Assembly: GCF_017303155.1 (NCBI RefSeq)
Contig: NZ_JAEKJR010000002.1
Coordinates: forward strand, 620,001 to 684,000
DNA from: Microbulbifer salipaludis
Lineage (GTDB): Bacteria; Pseudomonadota; Gammaproteobacteria; Pseudomonadales; Cellvibrionaceae
Length of the DNA stretch: 64,000 nt
Reading direction: 5' to 3'
The position numbers and the translations under genes are program-made. How positions within the stretch are numbered: the first letter of the stretch is position 1; the number at the start of each line of letters is the position of its first letter. The notes below the pieces were generated by a model, which was not told the origin of the DNA, searched no databases, and saw nothing but the letters and a program-made list of their open reading frames with translations. Shown one piece after another: positions 20,602-29,171 of this stretch.

Positions 20602-20715
20602 GGCGCTGATGCCGGGATTCGTTTCCGGGACCGTACGCGGCCATGGATGGCCGCGTCCGAGCGCACAGGGATGTGCTTGTAGCGTGTCCCGGAAACGAAT
20701 CCCGGCAGCAGGGCC
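20602..20715 (-). repeat. Large palindromic element, copy 3 (miaB-ybeZ gap)
   Basis: The arms 20602-20631 and 20686-20715 pair over 30 positions with two mismatches, around GCCGGGATTCGTTTCCGGGA. Inner hairpins are ACGCGGCC (20635-20642) with GGCCGCGT (20649-20656), loop ATGGAT, and GCAC with GTGC around AGGGAT (20667-20672). The loops are the complement of RTCCMT, so this copy is inverted relative to copy 2, 74 bp away. Confidence 0.9.
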
Positions 20716-20752
20716 GCCACGGCGGCGCTAACTGGCTGCCCCGGAGCCCGAG

Positions 20753-22132
20753 TTAATTCAGCGGCCCATCCAGCTCCGAAGCCACCAAAGTTCCTCGCAG
20801 GGAGTTAGGGAGGGCTTCCTCGATCAGCACATCGGCAAACTTACCAATCAGCTCCATCTGGTCACAGCGGAAATTGACCACCCGGTTGTTTTCGGTCCGG
20901 CCCTGCAGCTGGCCCGGGTCTTTTTTGGACACACCGCTGACCAGAACGCGCTCCACATTACCCACCATGCGGCGCGCAATCTCCGTCGCCTGCTGGTTAA
21001 TGCGGTGTTGCAGCAATTGCAGGCGGTGCTTTTTCACCTCTTCCGGGGTGTCGTCCGGCAGGTCAGCCGCCGGGGTGCCCGGGCGTGGGGAATAGATGAA
21101 GCTGAACGAAATATCGAAACCCACATCCTGAATCAGCTTCATGGTGGCCTCGAAGTCGCGTTCGGTCTCGCCGGGGAAGCCGATGATAAAGTCCGAAGAC
21201 AGGCAGATATCAGGGCGGATGGCCTTCAATCGACGGATTTTCGACTTGTACTCCAGCGCCGTGTGGCCGCGCTTCATGGCCATCAGGATGCGGTCGGAGC
21301 CACTCTGGACCGGCAGGTGCAGGTGGTTTACCAGTTCGGGCACCTCGGCGTACACGTCGATCAGCGAATCCGAGAACTCCACCGGGTGCGAGGTGGTGTA
21401 GCGAATGCGGTCGATGCCATCGATGGCCGCCACATAGGTGATCAGTTCGGCGAAATCCACCATCTGGCCGTCTTCGCCCGGCGCGCGGTACGCGTTGACG
21501 TTCTGGCCCAGCAGGTTGACCTCGCGGACTCCCTGGTCCGCCAGATGCGCCACTTCTTCCAGTACATCTGCCACCGGGCGGCTGACTTCCTCACCGCGGG
21601 TGTAGGGAACCACGCAGAAAGTGCAGTACTTGGAGCAGCCTTCCATAATGGAGACGAACGCGCTCACGCCGTCGGCTTCCGGCTGCGGCAGGCGGTCGAA
21701 CTTCTCGATTTCCGGGAAGGAGACATCCACCACGATGGCACCGCTCTGCTGCTTTCTGGTTTCCATCATTTCCGGCAGACGGTGCAGGGTCTGCGGGCCG
21801 AATACCAGGTCCACATACGGCGCGCGTTTGGCGATGGCCTCGCCCTCCTGGCTGGCGACACAGCCGCCGACACCGATCACCAGATCGGGATTTTTTTCCT
21901 TCAGGTGCTTCCAGCGGCCCAGCTGGTGGAACAGTTTTTCCTGTGCCTTCTCCCGAATAGAACAGGTGTTCACCAGCAGTACGTCCGCGTCTTCCGGGTC
22001 GTCAGTGGGGACCATCTGGTGGGATTCGCCCAGCAGATCCCGCATACGGGCGGAATCGTACTCGTTCATCTGGCACCCGTGGGTCTTGATAAAGAGCTTT
22101 TTCACCGGTTTTTCGGACAGTTCAGAAGACAT
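20753..22132 (-). CDS. miaB: tRNA-2-methylthio-N6-dimethylallyladenosine synthase
   Basis: This 459-aa radical-SAM methylthiotransferase modifies A37 of tRNAs reading UNN codons. The N-terminal UPF0004 domain starts [14 protein letters not shown] and includes [13 protein letters not shown]. The radical-SAM CxxxCxxC motif is [16 protein letters not shown] near residue 155, and a TRAM domain is at the C-terminus ([21 protein letters not shown]). I start at MSSELSEKP (22132) rather than 22165. It precedes ybeZ as in E. coli. Confidence 0.96.
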   Translation of the reverse strand: MSSELSEKPVKKLFIKTHGCQMNEYDSARMRDLLGESHQMVPTDDPEDADVLLVNTCSIREKAQEKLFHQLGRWKHLKEKNPDLVIGVGGCVASQEGEAIAKRAPYVDLVFGPQTLHRLPEMMETRKQQSGAIVVDVSFPEIEKFDRLPQPEADGVSAFVSIMEGCSKYCTFCVVPYTRGEEVSRPVADVLEEVAHLADQGVREVNLLGQNVNAYRAPGEDGQMVDFAELITYVAAIDGIDRIRYTTSHPVEFSDSLIDVYAEVPELVNHLHLPVQSGSDRILMAMKRGHTALEYKSKIRRLKAIRPDICLSSDFIIGFPGETERDFEATMKLIQDVGFDISFSFIYSPRPGTPAADLPDDTPEEVKKHRLQLLQHRINQQATEIARRMVGNVERVLVSGVSKKDPGQLQGRTENNRVVNFRCDQMELIGKFADVLIEEALPNSLRGTLVASELDGPLN

Positions 22133-22369
22133 AATGTGCCTGGTTAAAAATTGGTCAATTCGCAAAGGTTGGGCATTATACCGGCCCCTCCAGAGGCTGC
22201 ATAGACATCGGTGATGTCCCGGCCCTGCACCCTAGTGCAATTTCCGGGCGCTGGTGCTAACCTTCCGCGCTTTTCGCGGATGTGGCCGCGAAACTATCGA
22301 TTCGACACTAGAATTCACGGGGCATGCCTGTTCCGCCCCGGCCCATTCTGCCCCATTCCAGAGAGACCT

Positions 22370-22702
22370 ATGTCCAACCCGACCTACAAAGTGATATTTC
22401 ACAACCAGAACCAGGTGTACGAGCTCTATGCCCGCGCCATCTACCAGAGTGAAATGTACGGTTTCATCGAGGTGGAGGAGTTCGTGTTTGGAGAGAAATC
22501 GCAGCTGGTTGTGGACCCCAGTGAAGAAAAGCTGAAGACCGAGTTTGCCTCGGTGAAACGCTCCTACATCCCGATGCACAGCATTGTGCGTATTGATGAA
22601 GTGGAAAAAGAGGGCACCGGCAAGATCGTTGAAGTCAAGGGCGACAAGATCGCGCACTTTCCCTTCCCGACGCCCATGCGTCACCCGAGCGACAGTGACT
22701 AG
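22370..22702 (+). CDS. DUF1820-family protein
   Basis: This 110-aa protein starts MSNPTYKVIFHNQNQVYELYA. The sequence IYQSEMYGFIEVEEFVFGEKSQ with IPMHSIVRIDEVEKEG is characteristic of DUF1820, a small soluble family conserved in gammaproteobacteria and of unknown function. GAGAGA precedes the ATG by about 4 nt. A strong terminator follows 60 bp after the stop. An 8-bp hairpin (TTTCGCGG 22272-22279, CCGCGAAA 22286-22293) lies in the upstream divergent gap. Confidence 0.88.
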   Translation: MSNPTYKVIFHNQNQVYELYARAIYQSEMYGFIEVEEFVFGEKSQLVVDPSEEKLKTEFASVKRSYIPMHSIVRIDEVEKEGTGKIVEVKGDKIAHFPFPTPMRHPSDSD

Positions 22703-22761
22703 GTGCGTGTGTCCTGCGGTGCCGGCAGCTAGTTATAAACAGTTAGCGACGCACAGTTGGT

Positions 22762-22795
22762 AAAAAGGCGGGCCCGGTGAGGGCCCGCCTTTTTT
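22762..22795 (+). terminator. Strong intrinsic terminator after DUF1820 gene
   Basis: AGGCGGGCCC (22766-22775) pairs perfectly with GGGCCCGCCT (22781-22790), flanked by AAAA and TTTTT. With tracts on both sides it can work in both directions between the convergent genes. Confidence 0.93.
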
Positions 22796-22840
22796 GTGTC
22801 TGCACACTGCGCGGTTTTACGCTCTGCGCGGGCGCCCGAA

Positions 22841-23860
22841 CTAAGGCGGTAACAGGTGACTGCGTCTTTGCGCCTCGCTGAGGGCGTGCTGTTTGAGCAT
22901 CAGATAGCGGCTTTCAGGGCGCGGTGCACCTTCTGCCCCGCTATTGGCCAGTGTCTGGAGCCACTGCTGGTATTGCTGCTCGTAGTTGGTTTCCCAGTGG
23001 GCGAGGTGGTCCTGGTAGCTGGCAAAGTTGTTGGCCTTCAGGGTATCCGTCATCGCCAGAACTTCTGCGTAGTGGGTCTCGAACAGAAACCGCACCGCCA
23101 GGTAGGTCCAGCTGTACACGTTATCCACGCCGTCACCGTAACGGGTGCCAAACGTCTCCCCGAGTGTTCGCGGTTGGGATTGGGATAGTGTATTGCGTAG
23201 CAAATCCAGCACCTCGGGGTTGGTATCCCCCATCGACAGGTACTCGGCCAGCCCTTCCGTCCACCACACCATGTTCCCCGGAAAGTGGTTGAAGCCACCA
23301 TAGGACACGAAACGTCCCTCCAGGTAATGCACATACTCGTGTTCGAGGTTCCAGATGACGAACTCGGGCAGCAGCCACTGAGCCTCGTGGGCATAGAAGC
23401 TGGCCTCATTGTCCGGGTCTGAGGGGTTGCCCTCAATGTAGATGCCACCGTTGTCGGTGTTGATGCCAAACAGTGCATAGCCGTGCTGGTCGTACTCGTC
23501 GTAACTATCAAATACCACAATGCGCAGCGCTGTATTGTAATCGTCGGCTACCGGCACGAGCCCGGTTTGCAGGCGTTCATGAAAAAAGGTTTCGCTCGCG
23601 GCAAGCGTCGCGCATGACGCATTGAACTCCGTGTCCGTCATCGCCTGTGCCAGCAGAGTGAGTGTGGGTCCACAGACATGGGTTAGCGGCAGAACCTGGT
23701 CGATGGTTACGTTATCTTCACCGCCGTCATCGTCATCGTCCTCTTCCACGATGCCACTATCCGGCGGCTCCCCGGGGGAGCCATTTCCACCGGAGCATGC
23801 CGAAAGCATGAGCAGCGGGAAGAGGGTAAGGAGAACGGCGAGCGAACGGAGCGTTGACAT
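22841..23860 (-). CDS. Short M9-type (collagenase-like) metalloprotease lipoprotein
   Basis: This 339-aa protein has a lipoprotein signal peptide (lipobox LSAC, Cys22), a Gly/Pro then Asp/Glu-rich linker (to about residue 50), and a compact protease domain. The zinc motif is His174-Glu175-x-x-His178 in LEHEYVHYLEGRF, as in Vibrio-type M9 collagenases, with WWTEGLAEYLS supplying the third ligand glutamate. It is far shorter than full M9 collagenases and lacks PKD or prepeptidase C domains. It is a paralogue of the next gene, 85 bp away, sharing the tail NSGAxGAP. Confidence 0.82.
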   Translation of the reverse strand: MSTLRSLAVLLTLFPLLMLSACSGGNGSPGEPPDSGIVEEDDDDDGGEDNVTIDQVLPLTHVCGPTLTLLAQAMTDTEFNASCATLAASETFFHERLQTGLVPVADDYNTALRIVVFDSYDEYDQHGYALFGINTDNGGIYIEGNPSDPDNEASFYAHEAQWLLPEFVIWNLEHEYVHYLEGRFVSYGGFNHFPGNMVWWTEGLAEYLSMGDTNPEVLDLLRNTLSQSQPRTLGETFGTRYGDGVDNVYSWTYLAVRFLFETHYAEVLAMTDTLKANNFASYQDHLAHWETNYEQQYQQWLQTLANSGAEGAPRPESRYLMLKQHALSEAQRRSHLLPP

Positions 23861-23895
23861 GGTGTTACCGCGGATACTGTGGGTGATGTGCTGTC

Positions 23896-23919
23896 AAAAA
23901 AAAGGGCCCGGATGGGCCC
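23896..23919 (-). terminator. Intrinsic terminator between the two protease genes
   Basis: On the minus strand GGGCCC, ATCC loop, GGGCCC is followed by eight T residues (A-run at 23896-23903 on plus). It lies 27 bp after the stop of the upstream protease gene, so the two paralogues are probably separate transcripts. Confidence 0.88.
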
Positions 23920-23945
23920 GATGGTCTCAGGTGATGCGATGCCAA

Positions 23946-24935
23946 TTAGTGGCTGTGCGGGTTGCCTCGCTTTTTGGCTTCTGCGGCGGAGTGGCGCATC
24001 AGCATCTGGTCACGCTTGCTGTTGCGCGGCGCACCCTTGGCCCCACTGTTCACCAGCCCGTCCAGCCAGTTCTGATATTCCGATTCGTAGCTGTTCTGCC
24101 AGTTGTTCAGGTAGGCGGTGTAGCTGCTGTAATCATTATTTTTAAGTGTGTTGGTCATGGCGATGACCTCGTCGTAATGACGCTCGAACAGGAAGCGGAT
24201 GGCGAGGTAGCTCCAGCGGTACACCTGATCGGTTTTGTCGCGGTAGGTGGTGTCGAAGATGGAGGCAAGGCTGGGCTTGCGATGACGTGGCTTGTGGTTG
24301 CGTGCTACGGCAATGGCCTCCGGGTTGTCATTGCCCAGTGAAAGGTACTCCGCAAGGCCTTCCGACCACCACACCATATTGCCGGGGTAGTGATTGAAGC
24401 CGCCGTACGCAATGAAACGGCCATCCAGGTAGTGCACATACTCGTGCTCTAGATTCCAGATCGCAAACTCCGGGCGCAGCCAAGACGCTTCGTGGGCATA
24501 AAAGCTGGCCTGGTTGTCAGGATTGGACGGTGTACCTTCGATATAAATTCCGCCGTTGTTGGTATTGATACCGAAAAGATCGTAACCGTAGGTGTCGTAC
24601 TGGGTGTAGTCGTCAAACACGACCACACGCAGGGCGCTATTGAAATCGTTGGGCACCGGCACCTGGTTGGTTTGCAGGCGCTGGTGGAACAGGGCTTCTT
24701 CCGCAGAGAGGTCTGCACAGGTCGCATTCAGCTGGCTTGCGGTCATATCCTGTGCGCGAATCTTTAATGTGCTGCTGCAGCTGTGCTGAATCGGAAGTAC
24801 CTGGTCAATATCGGCAGCGGTGCCAGGCATTGCCAGCGCAGAAAGGAGCGAGGCCGCGACCAGCGACAGGTGCCGGGCGGTCTTGACGGGTGACGTAAGG
24901 GGGTTGCAGGGACTGGTATCTTGAGTGCGAGTCAT
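23946..24935 (-). CDS. Short M9-type (collagenase-like) secreted metalloprotease
   Basis: This 329-aa paralogue of the preceding protease keeps His164-Glu165-x-x-His168 in HEYVHYLDGRF and WWSEGLAEYLS. It has a Sec signal peptide with no lipobox (LSALAMPGTAADID), so it should be periplasmic or secreted instead of lipid-anchored. DIDQVLPIQHSC aligns with TIDQVLPLTHVC of its neighbour; the acidic linker is absent. The ATG at 24935 follows AGGA by 8 nt. The C-terminal tail is basic and His-rich (KKRGNPHSH). Confidence 0.82.
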   Translation of the reverse strand: MTRTQDTSPCNPLTSPVKTARHLSLVAASLLSALAMPGTAADIDQVLPIQHSCSSTLKIRAQDMTASQLNATCADLSAEEALFHQRLQTNQVPVPNDFNSALRVVVFDDYTQYDTYGYDLFGINTNNGGIYIEGTPSNPDNQASFYAHEASWLRPEFAIWNLEHEYVHYLDGRFIAYGGFNHYPGNMVWWSEGLAEYLSLGNDNPEAIAVARNHKPRHRKPSLASIFDTTYRDKTDQVYRWSYLAIRFLFERHYDEVIAMTNTLKNNDYSSYTAYLNNWQNSYESEYQNWLDGLVNSGAKGAPRNSKRDQMLMRHSAAEAKKRGNPHSH

Positions 24936-25367
24936 GGGTGGATTCCTGTTGTTATTTTTTCTACCGGGGATGCCGCCATTGCCCATAGCAAGGATTAAAT
25001 TTTTGTTATTGTGCGCAAAGCGACTTTGCAAGGTTATGCGATATTTGTTTTTGAATGCAATATTCTTTTTTGTGTGTGGCGCAAAAATCATTTTATATGG
25101 ATGGCTGTTGACCTTTTGCGGAGGTAAGGCAGGAATGGCGGGAAGAATTGGCGCCAGATTTTCCTCATTGACATCACTTCATCGCATTGGCGCCACAAGG
25201 CCGCACAGGCGACTATTCTCAATGTAAGAGGTATTCCATTACTGGACGGTACACCGGAGCGTGTACTGGCCGGTGGGCGCACTTTCTACTGTTTACAGTG
25301 GTACAGGTGCGAGAGCTGTGGGGTACTTCCAAAACCTAAAATGTAGTGGAAGTTTTTAGGTGACAGC
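24936..25367. other. AT-rich divergent regulatory gap
   Basis: This 432-bp region between the secreted protease and the unknown membrane operon is much more AT-rich than its surroundings at 24940-25120. It should hold both promoters. A short palindrome ACTGT-TT-ACAGT lies at 25288-25299, and overlapping inverted repeats reach the downstream start codon (separate entry). I cannot place a -35/-10 pair with confidence. Confidence 0.45.
25325..25363 (+). promoter_or_regulatory. Two mutually exclusive hairpins over the ribosome-binding site of the unknown operon
   Basis: ACCTAAAA (25334-25341) pairs perfectly with TTTTAGGT (25354-25361). The 3' arm contains the AGGTGA Shine-Dalgarno (25358-25363) of the gene starting at 25368. 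A competing stem, ACTTCC (25325-25330) with GGAAGT (25348-25353), interleaves with it, so both cannot form as simple hairpins. The order is that of an H-type pseudoknot, but zero nucleotides between the two 3' arms makes that geometry difficult. Confidence 0.45.
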
Positions 25368-26741
25368 ATGACTTCAATACCGGCCACCAAAGCCGCCATC
25401 TCTGCCCTGAAGATTGAGCAGCGCGTAGAGCGCGATGTGAAAGCGGGCATTCCCGAGCACGACCGTGTCAACCATACGGAGAGTGAAGAAAGCCTGCGCT
25501 CCTATGTGGTACGCGAGATTATCGGTCGCGTGCATGAAAACCGGCAAACCGAGCTGGACAAGGAACTGGCCGACAGAAGCGAGGTGAACATTCGCCAGCT
25601 GTTTCAGGATTTGAAAAATACTGATGCACTGGTCGATAAAAAAGTCAGTGCGCGCATGGCCAATCTGGTGAGCGGTTTGAGGCGCAGTGCGCAGGACTAT
25701 TCAGCGATGCGAATGGATCTGGAAATCTTCCGGAACCGCAATGGCCTCACCCGTGAAGCGGATTACCGGGAGTCGAGGCTCCTGCATCACTCGGTCATTT
25801 TCTTTATCGTTATTCTGGAAACAGTGCTGAATGCATTCTTTCTATCCAAGGGTAGCGACCTCGGCCTGGTCGGTGGTTTCTTTCAGGCGTTCATCATCTC
25901 TTTGATCAATCTGGGCTTCGCCGCATTTATGGCGTTTTCGTTGAGAAACTGCTTTCACCAGAGCCTGTTCAGGAAGCTGGGTGCGGCTGTGCTGTGCAGT
26001 GCCATCGTCGCGACTTCAGTCACGTTTGTGCTGGGGGTGGGGCACTACCGGGAGGCCCTGGAACAAAATCCGTTTGCCGCCTCGCAGCTGGCGATGACGA
26101 GTCTGTGGAGTGCACCCCTGGGTATTCAGGACTTCAATTCCTGGATCATGGTGGTGGTCAGTGGTATCGCCTTGATTTTGCTGACAGCCAAGTTCTTTGT
26201 GGTAGATGACCGCTACCCCGGATATACCGCGATCACCCGTCGCGTAAGAAGGCTGCAGAGAGCCTGGGGGGAAGCCTTTGAAGACGCAGTGGAAAGTGTT
26301 AACGAGCTGGCGGATGAGATACACGAGGCACTCGCGGATAAAGAGAAGACCATGCGCGCAGAGTTTATCCAGTTCAAGGCGAGTATCGAGCGCAGCGAGG
26401 AAATCCACCGTCACTACCATGAGGATATCGTCAAGGCGCAGGGCCTGCTGGACGAGCTTATCCGCTATTACCAGTCGTATTCTGCACGGATGTTGAACCG
26501 TCGCGCGGCCTACTTTGGCGAGCTATTGCGCTTCGAGCTGGATAAGTTGCCCCAGTTGAACACCACAGGTTTGGAACAGCACCAGCGTGATCTGTCGGCA
26601 TTCGAGGTTTTGATGGAGGAACTCGACGGGGTGTACACCGGAGCCATCGATACAGTGAACGACCGCTGTGAGTCTCTGCAGGAATCTCTTGCGGCGCTGG
26701 TTGACCAACTCGAAATGGATTACGGTTTGCGGAGAGCATGA
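25368..26741 (+). CDS. Unknown four-helix membrane protein with long charged C-terminal region
   Basis: I do not recognise this 457-aa protein. Residues 1-135 are charged and helical (RVERDVKAGIPEHDR; ELDKELADRSEVNIRQL). Four membrane segments follow, about 141-160, 164-190, 203-222 and 258-280. The remaining ~175 residues are charged heptad-like helix (VESVNELADEIHEALADKEK) typical of coiled coil. The stop overlaps the next start in ATGATG, so the two proteins are translationally coupled and probably interact. The 4-TM plus single-TM pairing resembles MotA/MotB or ExbB/ExbD in topology only; no sequence motif supports that. Confidence 0.8.
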   Translation: MTSIPATKAAISALKIEQRVERDVKAGIPEHDRVNHTESEESLRSYVVREIIGRVHENRQTELDKELADRSEVNIRQLFQDLKNTDALVDKKVSARMANLVSGLRRSAQDYSAMRMDLEIFRNRNGLTREADYRESRLLHHSVIFFIVILETVLNAFFLSKGSDLGLVGGFFQAFIISLINLGFAAFMAFSLRNCFHQSLFRKLGAAVLCSAIVATSVTFVLGVGHYREALEQNPFAASQLAMTSLWSAPLGIQDFNSWIMVVVSGIALILLTAKFFVVDDRYPGYTAITRRVRRLQRAWGEAFEDAVESVNELADEIHEALADKEKTMRAEFIQFKASIERSEEIHRHYHEDIVKAQGLLDELIRYYQSYSARMLNRRAAYFGELLRFELDKLPQLNTTGLEQHQRDLSAFEVLMEELDGVYTGAIDTVNDRCESLQESLAALVDQLEMDYGLRRA

Positions 26742-27559
26742 TGGCGTGGTTTGGCCGCGGTAAAGCCAGGCGCAAAGCGGGGCGCCGTGGGAGGATGACC
26801 CGTGAAGACCGGCGTGGGATCGTTGTATTCTCCGGGTGTCTGGTGATTCTTGCGGCCCTGGGTGCGTTCACCCTGAGCGTAGTGCAGGCACCCGAACGGG
26901 ATTACGACAGGGTCACCCTGTGTAATCCCAACCTGCCGCGCTTCGCCCAGCACATCGTGGTGATCGACGCGTCCGATACCCTGTCGCCTCACCAGACACA
27001 TTTTCTCGATACCCACCTCTCCAGCCTGCTCGCCGCCGCAGCGGTCAACGACCGATTCTCGATATTTGTGCTGGACGATCACTACAATGGATTGTCCAAA
27101 CCCGTGGTGGACTTGTGCAAACCCAACTCCGGCAAGGATGTGAGTGCGCTCACGGCCAACCAGCAGTTCATACAGGCCCTGTATCAGGAGCGGTTCGAGC
27201 AGCCGCTTGGGAAAGCGATCGAAAAAGCCGTATCTGGCGGTGAGCAGCCGGTGTCGCCGATCTACGAGGCGTTGTCAGATGTAGCAGCGCTCAACCACTT
27301 TGACCCGGCGGCTGAAAATGTCCATCTCACCATCGTCAGCGACATGATCCAGAATTCCCGTGCAGGCTCGGTATTCAAGCGGGGCTCGGCAGCCATTGAC
27401 CAGCTGCCCTTGATTGATTTGCGCCGTGCCCGCACCCGCGTCTTCTGGCTCGACCGCGCCAAGTACCAGCGCTACCAGACTGCCGAGCTGGAAGCCAGCT
27501 GGCAGGACTATTTAGGCAGCGTGTCCCGGCTTGAGCAGATCCAGCGCGTCAGGGATTAA
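26738..27559 (+). CDS. Unknown membrane-anchored protein with degenerate vWA-like domain
   Basis: This 273-aa protein starts with a very basic segment (GRGKARRKAGRRGR), one membrane anchor (about residues 27-49), then about 220 periplasmic residues. HIVVIDASDTLS (Asp77, Ser79) resembles a MIDAS DxSxS site with the second Ser replaced, and NVHLTIVSDMIQNS fits a later vWA strand with an acidic residue. Two cysteines (near NPNLP and VDLCKPN) could pair outside the cell. The function is unknown. It overlaps the upstream gene by four bases; ATG 26741 is an equal alternative start. Confidence 0.8.
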   Translation: MMAWFGRGKARRKAGRRGRMTREDRRGIVVFSGCLVILAALGAFTLSVVQAPERDYDRVTLCNPNLPRFAQHIVVIDASDTLSPHQTHFLDTHLSSLLAAAAVNDRFSIFVLDDHYNGLSKPVVDLCKPNSGKDVSALTANQQFIQALYQERFEQPLGKAIEKAVSGGEQPVSPIYEALSDVAALNHFDPAAENVHLTIVSDMIQNSRAGSVFKRGSAAIDQLPLIDLRRARTRVFWLDRAKYQRYQTAELEASWQDYLGSVSRLEQIQRVRD

Positions 27560-27696
27560 CGCCTGACGCGCGAACGACGCTGCTGGCTGTCCGCTACCGG
27601 TAACGGTCTTTCCGCAACTGGCGTTCAATTCCCTGTGGTCCCTCCCGATTCTGTTACGCTTGTTAATCCTGTACTTTCGCACCCGGGATAACACAC

Positions 27697-29151
27697 ATGA
27701 AACAGTGGTGTTCGAAAGCGGTATCCGTTGGCCTGTTGCTGATCCTGGCGCAGGTTTTTGCTATTGCCGGTGTGTCGCAAGAGGTGGAGAACTCTGGCGA
27801 TGCCGACGGGCGTAAAAAGCCCCACATCGCGCAGCTCTCCATCAATGGCCCTATCGGCCCCGCCACCACCGATTACCTGATCCGTACCAGTGAAGCCGCT
27901 CGCGAAGATGGCGCGCAGTTGTTCATTGTGAATATGGATACCCCCGGCGGCCTGGACGCCGCCACCCGGGACATCATTCAGCACATTCTTGCCTCGGACA
28001 TTCCCTACGTTACCTATGTGACCCCGGCTGGCGCCCGCGCGGCCAGTGCCGGCACTTATATTCTCTATGCCAGCCATGTTGCGGCAATGACGCCCTCGAC
28101 CACGCTGGGCGCCGCCACGCCGGTGCAGATCGGTGGTATGCCCGGGCAGCAGGAGCCACCGGGGAAGGCCCCTTCCGATACTGCGGGTACCTCCGGCGAT
28201 CAAGAGGAGGGAAGTGCCGGATCGGGCTCGAAGGAGGCTGAAGCAAAAGAGACGTCGAATAAGCCTGGCAGCGCCATGGAACGCAAGGTCGTCAACGACT
28301 CTGTGGCCTACATTCGCGGCCTCGCCCAGCGCCACGGCCGCAACGCCGACTGGGCCGAAAAGGCGGTGCGCGACGCCGCCACACTGACCGCCCAGGAAGC
28401 GCTGGAAGAAAACGTGATTGACGTGGTTGCCAGCAACCAACAGCAATTATTGGAGCAACTGCCAGACCGGGAAATCGTATTGCCCGCAGGCAAGCAAAAG
28501 ATCGCCGGTGAAGTCGCAGACCTGCCGGTGGTGGCCTACGAGCCAGACTGGCGCAACGAGCTGCTATCCCTGATCACCAACCCCCAGGTGGCCTATATCC
28601 TGCTGCTGGTGGGCATTTACGGCCTGATTTTCGAGGGCTACAGCCCCGGCGCCATTGTGCCGGGGGTGGTTGGTGTCATCTGTCTGCTACTGGCGTTTTA
28701 TGCACTGCAGGTACTGCCGGTGAATTACGCGGGGCTGGCGCTGATCATCGTGGGCGCATTGCTGATTGCAGCGGAGCTGTTTGTGCCGAGTTTTGGCGCG
28801 CTGGGTATCGGTGGGGTGATCGCACTGGTGATCGGCTCGGTCTTGCTGATCGACAGCGATGTGCCGGGCATGCGTGTGTCCAAGGCACTGATTGGCTCCA
28901 TTGCCGCCGTCAGCGGCCTCGGTTTGCTGGGGCTGCTGTATGCGGTAGGGCACAGTCTGCGCAAGCCGAAGGTGGCCGCCAATAAGGCGATGGTGGGGCG
29001 CACGGCGGTGGTATTCGATTTGGCGCCGGAGCTGCTGGTCAAGATCGACGGCGAGATCTGGCGCGCCCGTTGCGACAGTCTGCTGACGGAAGGACAGCTG
29101 GTGACGGTCACGGAGGAGCAGGGGTTGATTTTGCAGGTTAGGCCGGAATAA
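27697..29151 (+). CDS. nfeD: Long-form NfeD membrane protease
   Basis: This 484-aa NfeD1b protein has a signal peptide, a ClpP-like serine protease domain and C-terminal membrane helices with an OB-fold. The catalytic serine is Ser117 in ARAASAGTY and the likely lysine is Lys197 in MERKVVND. Between them lies a Gly/Pro/Glu/Ser-rich insert (about residues 148-190). Four to five helices span about 295-420. The family cleaves the C-terminus of stomatin-type proteins, and the slipin gene follows after 20 bp. Confidence 0.93.
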   Translation: MKQWCSKAVSVGLLLILAQVFAIAGVSQEVENSGDADGRKKPHIAQLSINGPIGPATTDYLIRTSEAAREDGAQLFIVNMDTPGGLDAATRDIIQHILASDIPYVTYVTPAGARAASAGTYILYASHVAAMTPSTTLGAATPVQIGGMPGQQEPPGKAPSDTAGTSGDQEEGSAGSGSKEAEAKETSNKPGSAMERKVVNDSVAYIRGLAQRHGRNADWAEKAVRDAATLTAQEALEENVIDVVASNQQQLLEQLPDREIVLPAGKQKIAGEVADLPVVAYEPDWRNELLSLITNPQVAYILLLVGIYGLIFEGYSPGAIVPGVVGVICLLLAFYALQVLPVNYAGLALIIVGALLIAAELFVPSFGALGIGGVIALVIGSVLLIDSDVPGMRVSKALIGSIAAVSGLGLLGLLYAVGHSLRKPKVAANKAMVGRTAVVFDLAPELLVKIDGEIWRARCDSLLTEGQLVTVTEEQGLILQVRPE

Positions 29152-29171
29152 GCCTTTAGGGAGCGATACTT

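Noticed and set aside
25288-25299. LexA-like box (ACTGT-TT-ACAGT)
   Set aside because: The half-sites are 2 nt apart; the gammaproteobacterial LexA box needs CTGT-N8-ACAG.
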